From: Neobacillus niacini
Lineage (GTDB): Bacteria > Bacillota > Bacilli > Bacillales > Cytobacillaceae
Direction: 5' to 3'
Assembly (NCBI RefSeq): GCF_019749295.1
Contig: NZ_JACWFG010000001.1
Location: forward strand, 1-64,000
Length of the DNA: 64,000 nucleotides
In this document: positions 19,353 through 32,571 of the stretch, one piece after another
Numbering within the stretch: position 1 is the stretch's first letter
Layout of the letters: each line of letters begins with the position of its first letter
Notes under the pieces: model-generated
What the model saw: only the letters and a program-made list of their open reading frames with translations
What the model was told of the DNA's origin: nothing
The model's database searches: none
Translations under genes and position numbers: made by a program

Positions 19353-19422
19353 ATGAAATCCCTTCTTTCAGACTATAGAGAATCCTATTGTACGGTTAAA
19401 CACAATAGGATCTCATCTAGCT

Positions 19423-22638
<3,216 letters not shown>

Positions 22639-22661
22639 TCAGTTGAAATTTGAAATAACCT

Positions 22662-23489
22662 TTAGCCTTTGACCGAACCGCCAAACACTCCAGAAACAAA
22701 GTGCTTTTGAAAGAATAGAAATAGTAAGAGCATCGGTACTAAACCTATAGCTGCGGCAACCATTACTTGGCCATACTGTACTACCTGCCCCGGCTGAACC
22801 ATCATAGAAAGTAAAAGAGGCAGTGTATACAATTCTTCAGAAGAAACGACCACTAACGGCCAGATAAAATTGCCCCATGAATGCATAAATGTAACAATCC
22901 CAAGTGCCGCACACGCAGGTTTCATTACCGGAAGGACAATTCGAAAAAAGATCCCAAAATCTTTACAGCCGTCGATTTTAGCTGCTTCTATTAAGTCATC
23001 TGGAAACGCTAACATTTGCTGTCTCATTAGGAACACACCAAATGGAGTGACTAGATATGGAACGATTAAGGCAAAGTAGCTATCAATCCAATTAAAATTC
23101 ATCATAATGATAAACATCGGTACCAGCATCACCTGAGTTGGTACCATCATGATTAACAGAACACTGATGAATAAAGGCTCACGTCCCTTAAACCTATATT
23201 TAGCGAATGCATACCCAGCTAGTGCTGAGAAGAAAATAGTAGTAATGGTGGTGATTCCTGAAACAACTAAACTATTTATTAATGCACTCCAAATTGGCCA
23301 GCCTTCTGTTAAATTATTTAAATTATCCATAAAGTTTCCATCTGGTACAAGGGTTGGCGGAACTTTAAATATTTGGGACTCAGTTAACGTTGAAGCAGTG
23401 AACATCCAATAAAAGGGAAATACAGAAATCGTTACACCAACGAGAGCAAAGATATAAAGTAATAATTTGTTAAATTCTCGTTTTTGCAT
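22662..23489 (-). CDS. Carbohydrate ABC transporter permease (MalG type)
   Basis: 275 aa from the ATG at 23489, which follows GGGAGGGGAAATATAAC. Six membrane segments and the EAA loop (LIEAAKIDGCKDFGIFFRIVLPVMKPA) identify the second permease of a CUT1-family sugar importer. An upstream in-frame ATG would overlap the previous gene and lacks a ribosome site. It works with the permease and lipoprotein encoded just upstream. No ATPase gene is in the operon, so a shared MsmX-type ATPase elsewhere is likely. Confidence 0.92.
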   Translation of the reverse strand: MQKREFNKLLLYIFALVGVTISVFPFYWMFTASTLTESQIFKVPPTLVPDGNFMDNLNNLTEGWPIWSALINSLVVSGITTITTIFFSALAGYAFAKYRFKGREPLFISVLLIMMVPTQVMLVPMFIIMMNFNWIDSYFALIVPYLVTPFGVFLMRQQMLAFPDDLIEAAKIDGCKDFGIFFRIVLPVMKPACAALGIVTFMHSWGNFIWPLVVVSSEELYTLPLLLSMMVQPGQVVQYGQVMVAAAIGLVPMLLLFLFFQKHFVSGVFGGSVKG

Positions 23490-23490
23490 G

Positions 23491-24417
23491 TTATATTTCC
23501 CCTCCCTTTGTGATACGAATTTGAAAATAAGATAAAATCGCAATGATCGTGGTTACAACATAAGCACCAGCTGAAGCTAACCCAAAATCAAAGTTACCAA
23601 ACGCCTTATCATATAAATAGAGAATGACCGTAGTCGTTTCTTCTCTTGGTCCTCCACCTGTTAAAACAAAAGGTTCTGCAAATAGTTGCAACGTTCCAAT
23701 GGTAGAGATAATACCGCAAAAAAGGAGTACCGGCTTTAACAATGGAACAGTAATCTTAAAGAAACTAGTTATTTTACTCGCTCCATCAATACTTGCAGAT
23801 TCATATAAATCCTTGGGTACTGCCTGGAGGCCAGAAAGAATAATAACTGAATTATATCCAGTCCAACGCCAGGTTACTGCTAGAATGATTAATATCTTGG
23901 CCCACGTTCCATCGGAGAACCATTTAATGTCTCCAATGCCAATGGCGTTTAGGCCTTGATTAACCATTCCGTAAGTTTCATTGAAGAGTAATGAAAAAAC
24001 TAGTGCATATGTAACCAAATCAATTAAAACCGGAAGAAAAAATCCTAATCGGATAAGTCCCTTAAAGCGGAGCTTTTCGGAATTGACGACAGTTGCTATG
24101 ATTGTAGCTAAAATAAGCATAATCGGAACTTGAATGACTAAAATTAATCCCGTTGTTCCCAATGACTTCCAAAAAAATGGATCCGTTAATAACATTTTAT
24201 AATTTTCTAAGCCAACAAAAGTGGTTACTCCTGCACGCCATTTACTAAAGCTCAATACAAAAGAATAAATTAAAGGATATAGCATAAATACAGCAAAGAT
24301 AAGAAAATAAGGTGTGATAAATACATATGGACTTAAATTAAGAAGTGAAAACTTTTTCTTATTAACGCTGGGTTGCGTATAGTTTAAATTTTGCTTTTTC
24401 GTTTCAATCGACGGCAC
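23491..24417 (-). CDS. Carbohydrate ABC transporter permease (MalF type)
   Basis: 308 aa with six membrane helices and the EAA motif (LYESASIDGASKITSFFKITVPLLKPV). This is the first permease of the CUT1 importer. GTG start 5 bases after GGAG in GAGGTGGAG. It ends one base before the second permease start region, so the pair is translationally linked. The substrate is probably a beta-galactoside because lacZ follows. Confidence 0.92.
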   Translation of the reverse strand: MPSIETKKQNLNYTQPSVNKKKFSLLNLSPYVFITPYFLIFAVFMLYPLIYSFVLSFSKWRAGVTTFVGLENYKMLLTDPFFWKSLGTTGLILVIQVPIMLILATIIATVVNSEKLRFKGLIRLGFFLPVLIDLVTYALVFSLLFNETYGMVNQGLNAIGIGDIKWFSDGTWAKILIILAVTWRWTGYNSVIILSGLQAVPKDLYESASIDGASKITSFFKITVPLLKPVLLFCGIISTIGTLQLFAEPFVLTGGGPREETTTVILYLYDKAFGNFDFGLASAGAYVVTTIIAILSYFQIRITKGGEI

Positions 24418-24465
24418 CTACTCCACCTCACTTCGTACCCCTGGAGAACCAGGGGTACTATGTTT

Positions 24466-25782
24466 TTATTTACTAATCTTTAACCCTGTATCTCTCGCAG
24501 CTTTTTCTTCTGCAGCTTTAAGTGCTTCTTCAATTTCCTTACCATCCATAACGTCACCAAGAGCACCCACAATTGCATTATTTACATCCATAAATTTAGA
24601 ACCGTAATCAATAGTTGGGATGTCTGTTGATAATTCCCCAAAGAATTCTGATAATGCAACACCAAAATATTCATCCATTTCTTTAAATTTCTCAGTTTCA
24701 TAGTAAGGCTGCCAAGAAGGGAACAAACCATATTTCATTTGTACGTCTTGACCTTCATTTGTCATTAGGGTGTACTCAATGAATTTCCAAGCTAACTCTT
24801 TATTTTTTGATTGAGTAGAGATAGCTAAAGTAGAACCGCCTGAATGGGATTGATTTGGACCACCTTCAGTGAATGCAGGCATTGGCATAAGCCCCCATTT
24901 GCCTTTTTGATTTTCTGCTTGGGTTTTGATTGTCCCTGCATACCAAACCGGATAGATGGCTGAAGCAATTTTATTGTTGGCAAATGCACGGATTCTGTCA
25001 TCCCAAGTTGGAGCATCCACTACTAAACCTGCATCGACGATTTTCTTAAACATCTCAATTGCTTGAACATTTTCTTCAGTTGCAAATTGGATATTGCCAT
25101 CCTTATCATAGTACTGTGCACCTAATTGGTTCATTAACATACGGTACACTTCAGCAATGTCTTTTGAACTCATACCTAATGCAAGCATCGATACATTATC
25201 GTTTGCAGATTGGATTTTCTTACCTGCTTCTATAAACTTATCCCAGGTAGTTAAAGTAGATGGGTCAACTCCTGCTTTTTCAAAGAAATCTTTTCGATAA
25301 TAGATACCCACAGGCCCGATGTCCCACGGAAGACCCATAATTTTTCCATCTTTATCTTTTACTAGATTTAGAGCAACTTCAGCGAACTCACTTTCTCTAC
25401 CATCTAATCTTGCAGTTAAATCAACAAACTGCCCTTCAAATACTTCTAAGAAGTTTGCAAAGTCACGCTGTTGAATCTGCATTACATCTGGAGCCCCTTT
25501 TCCCGATGTCAAAGGAGGGGTAATACTCTTATAGTCACTAGTAACATATTCAATATTAACTTTTGCTTTAGGGTACTTTTTCATGAAGTTTTCGGCTTCC
25601 TCTTTTAATGAATCAGCAGCCAGGTTCCAGCTTGCAACTGTAATTTCTCCTGATACTTCACCTTCAGGAGACTTTTTCTTCAGTTCTGCCTCCCCACCGG
25701 CAGTAGATTTCCCAGAACAAGCACTAAGTACCGAAAGTAGCAAGACAACAATTAAGAAAATGGAAAAATAGCGTTTTTTCAT
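24466..25782 (-). CDS. Sugar-binding lipoprotein of the ABC importer
   Basis: 438 aa. The N-terminus is a lipoprotein signal ending in the lipobox LSACSGK (Cys22), so it is anchored to the outer face of the membrane. The rest is a CUT1 solute-binding protein (MalE/LacE type) with GEITVASWN and WDKFIEAGKKIQ blocks. It is the first gene of the operon that continues through two permeases, lacZ, dgoA, dgoK and dgoD. GGAGGAACCAAGA precedes the ATG. Confidence 0.9.
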   Translation of the reverse strand: MKKRYFSIFLIVVLLLSVLSACSGKSTAGGEAELKKKSPEGEVSGEITVASWNLAADSLKEEAENFMKKYPKAKVNIEYVTSDYKSITPPLTSGKGAPDVMQIQQRDFANFLEVFEGQFVDLTARLDGRESEFAEVALNLVKDKDGKIMGLPWDIGPVGIYYRKDFFEKAGVDPSTLTTWDKFIEAGKKIQSANDNVSMLALGMSSKDIAEVYRMLMNQLGAQYYDKDGNIQFATEENVQAIEMFKKIVDAGLVVDAPTWDDRIRAFANNKIASAIYPVWYAGTIKTQAENQKGKWGLMPMPAFTEGGPNQSHSGGSTLAISTQSKNKELAWKFIEYTLMTNEGQDVQMKYGLFPSWQPYYETEKFKEMDEYFGVALSEFFGELSTDIPTIDYGSKFMDVNNAIVGALGDVMDGKEIEEALKAAEEKAARDTGLKISK

Positions 25783-26073
25783 TCTTGGTTCCTCCTCGAA
25801 TAGTAATAGCTAGTAATCCTTGTAGTGATGTTCTAGTTGTTACAATCCTCTTCAAAAAAAAACATTTTCTCATCCTCGTCTGATTGATTAACTAAGAGGT
25901 TTTCCAAGAATTCTTAGCTGGGTAACTTTTCAGAACACTAATTACTTTCTCATATGTAATTCCAGTTCATCATAATCAGAAGAGGATACTCCCTTGCCCC
26001 TTTTCTAGATCTAATCACCTCCTAAAAAGCTAGATTAATAATATTTAATACTTTTTTCCTCAACAGAATTTTA
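25783..26073. promoter_or_regulatory. Upstream region of the galactoside/galactonate operon
   Basis: About 290 AT-rich bases separate the binding protein from the IclR gene, both on the minus strand. The promoter of the operon must lie here. No clear IclR palindrome could be fixed by eye. Confidence 0.3.
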
Positions 26074-26850
26074 TTAGTGCCTGTATCCCAAACCTCTTGA
26101 GATTTTACCAGCGCAATTAGTAATTTTCGCTGCATATTTATCAATCATTGTTGTTTCCAGGCGATTTATCGGTGCAGCTACACTTATCCCAGCTATAACT
26201 TTGTTTTTATGGTCAAAGACTGGTGCAGCTACACAACGTATCCCTAATTCATGTTCTTGTTCATCTATTGAATAACCAATATTACGAATTTCTTCTAAAT
26301 TCTTCAAAAGTTCTCCTTTTGTCGTATGGGTATATTCCGTATACCTTTTGAGACCTCTATCAATAATGATTTGATTAATTTCTTCCTCATGTAAAAAGGC
26401 CATAATAGCTTTTCCAACGCCTGTACAATGTACAGGTGCTCTCTTGCCAATTCTGGAATACATTCTAATGGTTTTAGGTGATTCAATTTTATCGATGTAG
26501 ACAATTTCAGAGTTTTCAAGAATCACTAAATGAACTGTTTCCCCTAATTCATTTACGAGTTCTTGCAGGAACGGTGAGGCAACGGTTCGTAAATCCAAAG
26601 ACTCTAACACTGCTTCCCCTAATTCCACTACCTTTAGTCCTAAAAGGTATTTATCACTTTCAATGTTTTTTCTTACGAATCCAAATGAACATAATGTAGT
26701 AGTCAAACGATGGGCAGAACTTTTGGCCACATCCAATCTTTTTGCAATTTCAGTAATTCCCAAGCCATTTGGATTTTCTTTTAGTACATCTAAAATGATC
26801 AAAGCTCTTTCAACCGATTGAACTGAGGAATTACTTTTTGATGTTGCCAT
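26074..26850 (-). CDS. IclR-family transcriptional regulator
   Basis: 258 aa from the ATG at 26850 (MATSKSNSSVQSVERALIILDVL). This start fits the family better than an ATG 60 bases upstream with no ribosome site. The N-terminal winged helix-turn-helix (GITEIAKRLDVAKSSAHRLTTTL) and the C-terminal effector domain (VHCTGVGKAIMAFL, YSIDEQEHELGIRCVAAPVFD) are both typical. It lies directly upstream of the importer/lacZ/dgo operon and probably senses galactonate or a KDGal derivative. Confidence 0.88.
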   Translation of the reverse strand: MATSKSNSSVQSVERALIILDVLKENPNGLGITEIAKRLDVAKSSAHRLTTTLCSFGFVRKNIESDKYLLGLKVVELGEAVLESLDLRTVASPFLQELVNELGETVHLVILENSEIVYIDKIESPKTIRMYSRIGKRAPVHCTGVGKAIMAFLHEEEINQIIIDRGLKRYTEYTHTTKGELLKNLEEIRNIGYSIDEQEHELGIRCVAAPVFDHKNKVIAGISVAAPINRLETTMIDKYAAKITNCAGKISRGLGYRH

Positions 26851-26935
26851 TTGACCACCCACTAATAGGATATTTTTCTTTTTGTTCCGTATTAAGGAAT
26901 TGCGTTCCATTTACGTTTTTGAGTTTACATCCTAA

Positions 26936-26949
26936 TGAAAGCGTTGTCA
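26936..26949. promoter_or_regulatory. cre site upstream of the IclR gene
   Basis: TGAAAGCGTTGTCA matches the CcpA consensus TGWAARCGYTWNCW at 13 of 14 positions and lies 86 bases upstream of the IclR start. It points to carbon catabolite control of the regulator. Confidence 0.6.
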
Positions 26950-27592
26950 ATTACATTTTTTGAAAAAAACTAAATATTTAGTATTTTCAATTATTTCTAT
27001 ATAACAATGTTTTTACTAGTAAAAGCACAGCTGTAACTAATCTATTACTTTTTGAAATTTTCCAGCTTGAAAGCCCATTTATCTGTCATACATCTTTTAA
27101 TTAGTTAATTAATCCTACTTTTGTTGTATCCAATAATTTTAAGTTACTTTACATATAATTTTTTTACTCCCCTAGCCCTATAAATAAATTGGTACTTTTT
27201 GTTTATGAACTAAAGATTAAGAATTATCTTTTTTTGTTATCCAAGTCATTATAATTTCAAGTATTTACTCCAAAAACTTTTCGGAAATAACAAAAAAAAA
27301 AAAAATAATAATAATAATAAAAGAGACCCCATTAGTTCTCCATTTTTTGTAAGATCGCAACCTACACACGGTGCAAAATTGACTTTTTCAGATGATATAC
27401 AAGTCCTTTTGAAAAAGTTAACGAAAATCTTGCTTAGACACATTTCTTTGCTGCCTTCTTTATTTATTCTATTGATTCAAACATTACTATACTTTAGTTT
27501 TAGTAATTTAATATTCTAACTATTGTTTTTATTCAAAAAGTATTCTATAATACTTTTCATTACATAAATTAAAAAAGTCAGAGGTGTAAAAA
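26950..27592. other. Gene-free AT-rich stretch
   Basis: This holds an A/T homopolymer and ATA-repeat tract near 27291-27320 and no open frame with a ribosome site. The promoter of the BASS transporter must lie near 27500-27575. No RNA structure was recognised. Confidence 0.4.
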
Positions 27593-28564
27593 ATGAAAGT
27601 TTTAGAGAAAGTGAGCCAGTTCGCCGGCAGTACCTTTGCCGTGTGGGTGCTATTATTTGCAGCCCTTTCGTTTTTTTGGCCATCCGCATTTACGTGGATC
27701 GCACCACATATTTCCCTCTTATTAGGGATCATTATGTTTGGAATGGGACTAACATTGTCTGCAGGAGATTTTAAAGAAGTTTTCAGACGTCCAAAGGATG
27801 TAGCGATTGGGGTTATTGGTCAATTTTTAATCATGCCTCTTCTTGCTTTTGTACTTGCAAAAGGATTACAATTACCACCTGAAATTGCTGTAGGAGTTAT
27901 TTTAGTAGGCTGCTGTCCGGGCGGGACTTCATCTAATGTTATGACTTTCCTAGCGAAAGGTGATGTACCCTTAAGTGTAACCATTACCTCAGTGACAACA
28001 CTACTAGCACCTGTGGTAACACCAGCACTTATATTATTACTAGCAAGCGAATGGATTCCTGTAGATCCAGGCAGCCTATTTGTTTCCATTGTAAAAATTG
28101 TGATTGTACCTATCGTCTTAGGGCTAATTATTAAAAAATTATTTAATCGTCAAGCACAGGCAAGTGTAAAGGTCCTTCCACTTGTATCCATTATCGGAAT
28201 TGTTTCGATTGTAGCTGCAGTAGTATCTGTTAACCAACAAAATATTGCTAAAACGGGGTTACTCATATTTGCTGTTGTTATCCTTCATAATGTCCTTGGC
28301 TATTTAGTGGGCTATTTGTTTGGAAAGTTATTCAAGATGGATTTATCGAAGAAAAAAGCAGTTGCAATTGAAGTTGGAATGCAAAACTCTGGCTTAGGTG
28401 CTGCTATTGCCTCAGCACATTTCTCACCATTATCTGCTGTACCAAGTGCTATTTTCAGTGTTTGGCATAACATATCTGGTCCAATATTAGCGACCGTATT
28501 CAATCGGATGGATAACAATAAATCGCTCGATGCGGATTCAAAAAATTCACAATTAACAAGCTAG
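27593..28564 (+). CDS. Bile acid:sodium symporter (BASS) family transporter
   Basis: 323 aa with about nine or ten membrane helices. The family blocks PHISLLLGIIMFGMGLTL, GCCPGGTSSNVMTFLAKGDVPLSVTITSV and EVGMQNSGLGAAIA are all present. BASS proteins of bacteria import organic acids such as pantoate or keto acids with sodium. AGAGGTG lies 6 bases before the ATG. It is monocistronic, ending at the terminator at 28568. The substrate cannot be deduced. Confidence 0.85.
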   Translation: MKVLEKVSQFAGSTFAVWVLLFAALSFFWPSAFTWIAPHISLLLGIIMFGMGLTLSAGDFKEVFRRPKDVAIGVIGQFLIMPLLAFVLAKGLQLPPEIAVGVILVGCCPGGTSSNVMTFLAKGDVPLSVTITSVTTLLAPVVTPALILLLASEWIPVDPGSLFVSIVKIVIVPIVLGLIIKKLFNRQAQASVKVLPLVSIIGIVSIVAAVVSVNQQNIAKTGLLIFAVVILHNVLGYLVGYLFGKLFKMDLSKKKAVAIEVGMQNSGLGAAIASAHFSPLSAVPSAIFSVWHNISGPILATVFNRMDNNKSLDADSKNSQLTS

Positions 28565-28567
28565 ATA

Positions 28568-28617
28568 AACACACCTTCATTGTTGGAACTCAACGTCGAC
28601 ATGAAGGTGTGTTTTTT
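28568..28617 (+). terminator. Rho-independent terminator after the BASS gene
   Basis: ACACCTTCAT pairs with ATGAAGGTGT around a 20-base loop and is followed by GTTTTTTT. Confidence 0.85.
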
Positions 28618-28878
28618 TGAAATTGAGAAAATGTGTTTGTCACCCAATTCCGCATTTTTCAAGATAACTACCTTACACCGCTTTTTTTGGCATAACCTTT
28701 GTTTCCATGAAAATCACCTCCAATTTTCCCAAAAACCAATAAAATCATATTCCTTCAAATCTCTCAATCTCTAATTTCTGCAAAGATATGGGGCTTTTCT
28801 TCTGGTTGTCTGCATAGATTGTAGACAAGGGTAAGTGATCTCTCAAATATAATAGTAAACCAGGAGGAAAATAACCTA

Positions 28879-29799
28879 ATGCAATTTATTGAAGATGTTA
28901 AAGATGTGAAATTTAGTTTTTTGGAAAAACCGCCTGCGTCGTCGATGACTTATGCCTTTGTTTATGTTAATAATCACAACGAATACTATGCAGTTAAAAA
29001 TGGAGAGCGTTTGTCACGCAGTGAATTACGGATTGGCAAATATAAAAGGGTTTATACAGTCAATATGCAGCAGCATACCATCACATACAAAGAGGAAGTC
29101 CCTTCTGCAACAAGAGGAAGAAGATTTTCTGTCAATCTATTTATCGACGTTGCCGTTGAACACCCTGAAAGGTTAGTTCAACAAAATGCAGGAGAATTTG
29201 GCGACATTATTAATAATAATTTGCCCTTCTGGGTAGAGTCGGAAGCAAGATTTTATCCTATTGAAGAGGAGCTGAGTTTTGCCCGGCATATTGAAGAATT
29301 TTTTCAAACCTCGCCATTAGTCAAGGTGTTACGAGAGGCTGGAATTGTTGTTCGAAATGTTCGTGTTATGATCCGGCAAGGTATTCGGGACCAACGCCAC
29401 GATGAGGCGATTGCCGATTTAGACCGGAACGCAGAATTATCCGCCTATCAAGAGGCTCTAGACTTGGAGGAAGCGCGCCGGATTTCGGCCTCGATTAAAG
29501 ATGCTCTTCAAGAAGGTGATTTTATCACTGCTGGTAAGCTTGGAGAAAAGAATGAAATGGCAAAGCGGTTAGTGGAATCGGAGTTTAACCAAAATCAAGC
29601 CTTCAAATTTGAGGTAAACAAACAACTTTTCAACATAATCAATGATCCCTCTATTGACCAGTTTGAGGCAGAACAAAGATTGGCCAAGCTGAAAAAACTA
29701 TTTCCGTATCTCCCTGTCAACCTAGAAATCATCAATAGAAAAAAACAGATTTCTGGTCCAAAGAGAGAACTTCAATCCTATTTAAATAAAGGAGACTAG
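28879..29799 (+). CDS. Unknown cytoplasmic protein, 306 aa, possibly SPFH/band-7-like
   Basis: AGGAGGAAAATAACCT precedes the ATG. The first 150 residues look beta-rich (VKFSFLEKPPASSMTYAFVYV, FSVNLFIDVAVEHPERLV). The rest is a long charged helical region (ARHIEEFFQ, DLDRNAELSAYQEALDLEEARRISASIKDALQEG). A beta domain followed by a charged helix recalls SPFH/stomatin proteins, but there is no membrane anchor and the resemblance is weak. It is translationally linked to the membrane SH3 protein that starts 5 bases after its stop, and the two likely act together. No function is claimed. Confidence 0.5.
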   Translation: MQFIEDVKDVKFSFLEKPPASSMTYAFVYVNNHNEYYAVKNGERLSRSELRIGKYKRVYTVNMQQHTITYKEEVPSATRGRRFSVNLFIDVAVEHPERLVQQNAGEFGDIINNNLPFWVESEARFYPIEEELSFARHIEEFFQTSPLVKVLREAGIVVRNVRVMIRQGIRDQRHDEAIADLDRNAELSAYQEALDLEEARRISASIKDALQEGDFITAGKLGEKNEMAKRLVESEFNQNQAFKFEVNKQLFNIINDPSIDQFEAEQRLAKLKKLFPYLPVNLEIINRKKQISGPKRELQSYLNKGD

Positions 29800-29804
29800 C
29801 GATT

Positions 29805-30542
29805 GTGGAATCCATTTTAAACCAACTGTTTTGGATTTGGTCAATAATTACTGTCCTGCCGGAATGGATGCGTCTTTTTTTGGCTCTCTTTGTGCTCTTG
29901 CAACTCGCAAGGCTGATATTGTTGTACATTGTTCCTCCCTTCTTAAACTTATTGTGCCGTTTGTTGAAAAAGATGATATATCCAATTTCTTACCCAATCA
30001 TGGCACTTCTTTCCACGATACTAAGAAGGCGGAGAGAAGCAGGAATAGCGGGCATACCTGTATGGATTGAAATCATCGAAGGAATGTTTGCCTTGTCCGA
30101 AAATTTTTTCAACAAAATGATTAAGCTTTTCACGAAACGGAAAAGGAATAAGAGCAGGATTAATAGATGGACCTTCTATGCTGCCACGGCTGTAGTGATT
30201 TTTCTAACTGCTGCCATCATGAACAATCCAAATGAGTGGTATACACAAAAATGGAGGAAAGCGGAGGTTTGGTTAAACCAAGAACATGTGCACGTACAAG
30301 CAACTGGGGCTTCCCCTGATCAAAAAGAATTGATTTTAAATAAGAAATATGAAGATGGCGGAAATATTCGTGAGGCTCCCGCTCTAACTGCGCCCCGTCT
30401 ATACACAATCACAAATGGAGAAATCATACACTTTTTGAATGAAGAACAAGTAGACTCCAAAGGAATAAAGTGGCTAAAAGTTCAAACTACAAACGGGGTC
30501 GAAGGATGGATATCGGCATTGATTGTCGTAGAAAAGCAATGA
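29805..30542 (+). CDS. Membrane protein with C-terminal bacterial SH3 domain
   Basis: 245 aa with a GTG start 9 bases after GGAG. Hydrophobic segments are at about residues 20-48 and 52-70 and a further one at about 122-140 (WTFYAATAVVIFLTAAIM). The last 70 residues are an SH3b domain (GGNIREAPALTAPRLYTITNGE, GWISALIV), a fold that often binds cell-wall peptides. The likely topology puts the SH3 domain outside. It is co-transcribed with the unknown protein just upstream. Confidence 0.65.
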   Translation: MESILNQLFWIWSIITVLPEWMRLFLALFVLLQLARLILLYIVPPFLNLLCRLLKKMIYPISYPIMALLSTILRRRREAGIAGIPVWIEIIEGMFALSENFFNKMIKLFTKRKRNKSRINRWTFYAATAVVIFLTAAIMNNPNEWYTQKWRKAEVWLNQEHVHVQATGASPDQKELILNKKYEDGGNIREAPALTAPRLYTITNGEIIHFLNEEQVDSKGIKWLKVQTTNGVEGWISALIVVEKQ

Positions 30543-30727
30543 CAATGAAAGAATAATCTGCCTGATTTTAAGTCCTCTTCAATTTAAAGATCTGCCGATT
30601 TATCAAAAGTTGACGTGCCAATTTTAAGTTTCCTGTCACCTGTTTTTCTATTAGATGTAACCTCAAGTACAGATAAATCAAGTTTTCTAGTTTTCAAATG
30701 TTTCCTTGTTATTTGTAATTCAAAAAA

Positions 30728-30750
30728 AATGGCACCATGCATGGCACCAC
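30728..30750 (-). terminator. Terminator of the PhoX gene
   Basis: On the minus strand GGTGCCATGCATGGTGCC folds with G-T pairs and is followed by ATTTTTTTT, 34 bases after the PhoX stop. Confidence 0.6.
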
Positions 30751-30783
30751 TTAGACTTTAATTTATAACTTGAATTTTGCGAA

Positions 30784-32217
30784 TTAGATTAATTTCACTC
30801 CATGGCGTTCAAATGCTGCCGCTTCTAGAATGGACATACCTTGTTCCTCGGCAGCCTTAGCCACTTTTTCTGAAACTATTGGTTCAAGATTCGCAGGAGC
30901 AGCATAGGACATTTCCCTTGCACGTGCAGCGTTTCTGCGTTGGAACGGTCCCCAAATAGCAAAGGTTTTGCCTGGGCTTTGAATATTAACAAACAGCGTG
31001 TTTCCGTCAGGTGAGAAGGTAGGACCAGCCAATTCAGAATCACTTAGTCGGTTTGCTGCAAAAGGATAAACTTTGCCTTCTGGGGTGATTCCCAACAATC
31101 GATCTTGACCTGAACCATCTTCTGCATACCAAAGGTCACCCCATGGAGTCATGCAGATATTATCTGGATATTCCATTTCTCGTGCATCATTTCCCTCATA
31201 GAAAAGCTCCAATGTATTCGTGTGAGGAATATAACGGTAGACTCGTCCAAGTTTTTTATCACCGGCAGAAGTATCGTCGAACCAGAAAACACCCTCTTGG
31301 AAGAACGCTCCTTCCAGTCTGCTGAACTCAATGCAGTTTTGTGCCTTTGCATCCTCGCGGCAAAGATGAGGATCTAGTTCCTTCCATACAATCTTAAAGG
31401 TTTGTCCTGTTTTAAATGTACTTGCTGATGGATCACTTACCGCTTCAATTGCCGCCGCATAAAGCTTACCGCCTTTTTGTAACGCTCCTGGCTTTTGGCT
31501 TAAATCATTTGGGACAAAACGGTAAAGATAACTAGGGCTTGCATCCTCCGTTAAGTATACATATCCTGTCGCTGGGTCAATCGCACAGGCTTCATGGGAA
31601 AAGCGGCCCATTTCCTTGATTGGAGTTCTGGACATTTCGTTCTCCGGCTGTCCTGGATCTACTTCGAATACATAACCGTGTGTCGCGGTACGCGTTTCCT
31701 CACAGGTTAACCAAGTACCCCATGGTGTCGCTCCACCGGCACAATTTCGGATTGTCCCTGAAGAGGTTACATATTCTTTGATAACCTCACGATTGGGTCC
31801 TACAACCAGCCCCGTAGTCCCCCCTCTTGCTGCCGCATCATAAGGATTGCTTCCAAATGCTGCCCCTGCACCCAATTCATGGTTCCGTACTAGAATGGTG
31901 GTATTGTTAGGACCCTCGAAAGCTGCCATCCCATCAAAGGCTCCCGGGATTTTTGCCCCGTTTGACATCAACTCTCCCTCTTTAGAAATAATTTTGTAAT
32001 GAAACCCTTGTGGAAGATCGAGAATTCCATTTGGATCCGGAACCAAAGGACCATAACCCCCAAAACCGCTTGTTGGATTATTAGTACTATCCGCAAATGC
32101 TTTCGAACCGAGGGCTAACACACCAGTTGACCCAAGAGTAAGAGCAAGTGTACCCATTCCTCCTGCTTTTAAAAAGTCTCTTCTGTTTAAGGCATTTTTA
32201 GAAGTTTCATTATTCAT
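30784..32217 (-). CDS. PhoX-like (DUF839) phosphatase, Tat-exported
   Basis: 477 aa. The N-terminus NRRDFLKAGGMGTLALTLGSTGVLALGSKAFA is a twin-arginine signal with a cleavage site near AFA. The mature part has the PhoX family blocks DGMAAFEG, RNHELG, GGATPWGTWLTCEE, GRFSHEACAIDPATGYVYLTEDA and PDNICMTPWGDLWYAEDG. PhoX enzymes are calcium/iron alkaline phosphatases outside the membrane, usually made under phosphate limitation. No Pho box was identified. It stands alone with its own terminator. Confidence 0.85.
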   Translation of the reverse strand: MNNETSKNALNRRDFLKAGGMGTLALTLGSTGVLALGSKAFADSTNNPTSGFGGYGPLVPDPNGILDLPQGFHYKIISKEGELMSNGAKIPGAFDGMAAFEGPNNTTILVRNHELGAGAAFGSNPYDAAARGGTTGLVVGPNREVIKEYVTSSGTIRNCAGGATPWGTWLTCEETRTATHGYVFEVDPGQPENEMSRTPIKEMGRFSHEACAIDPATGYVYLTEDASPSYLYRFVPNDLSQKPGALQKGGKLYAAAIEAVSDPSASTFKTGQTFKIVWKELDPHLCREDAKAQNCIEFSRLEGAFFQEGVFWFDDTSAGDKKLGRVYRYIPHTNTLELFYEGNDAREMEYPDNICMTPWGDLWYAEDGSGQDRLLGITPEGKVYPFAANRLSDSELAGPTFSPDGNTLFVNIQSPGKTFAIWGPFQRRNAARAREMSYAAPANLEPIVSEKVAKAAEEQGMSILEAAAFERHGVKLI

Positions 32218-32370
32218 TAACTATCTCTCCTCAATTATGTATATTTTGAATCTAGTAATAGATTAATTGAGAAATTTTAAGAAAAGATAGGTTTTATGTA
32301 AATATTCAGTAAACTATTGATAAAGAATTGTAAATAGTAATACATTTTGGTATATATCAATTCAGAGTGC

Positions 32371-32571
32371 TTATTCCTTTTCTGTTATATACCATCCATC
32401 AGGCTTTTTCTCTATATGGAATAAATCTTCATCGAATTTTTTTCGGAGCATTCTATATTCTTCATTTTCTATTTTAATTTTGGCTACTATGACTTTTTTT
32501 AACGTTATTTCAGGCTGCTTAACTTCGATGACCAAATCATTAATCATAAAAAACGTTCGTTGATATCTCAT
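32371..32571 (-). CDS. Small unknown protein, 66 aa
   Basis: Starts MRYQRTFFMINDLVIEVKQPE with AGGAGAGGAAGTGGAGT upstream, a good ribosome site. It is charged and probably forms an alpha/beta fold, with the ending KKPDGWYITEKE. No membrane segment and no recognised family. Its ATG overlaps by 4 bases the end of the interrupted glycine-rich frame just upstream. Confidence 0.5.
   Translation of the reverse strand: MRYQRTFFMINDLVIEVKQPEITLKKVIVAKIKIENEEYRMLRKKFDEDLFHIEKKPDGWYITEKE

Noticed and set aside
27249..27443. 64-codon leucine/phenylalanine-rich minus-strand gene
   Set aside because: Its hydrophobic run comes from translating the A/T homopolymer and ATA-repeat tract; no ribosome site.
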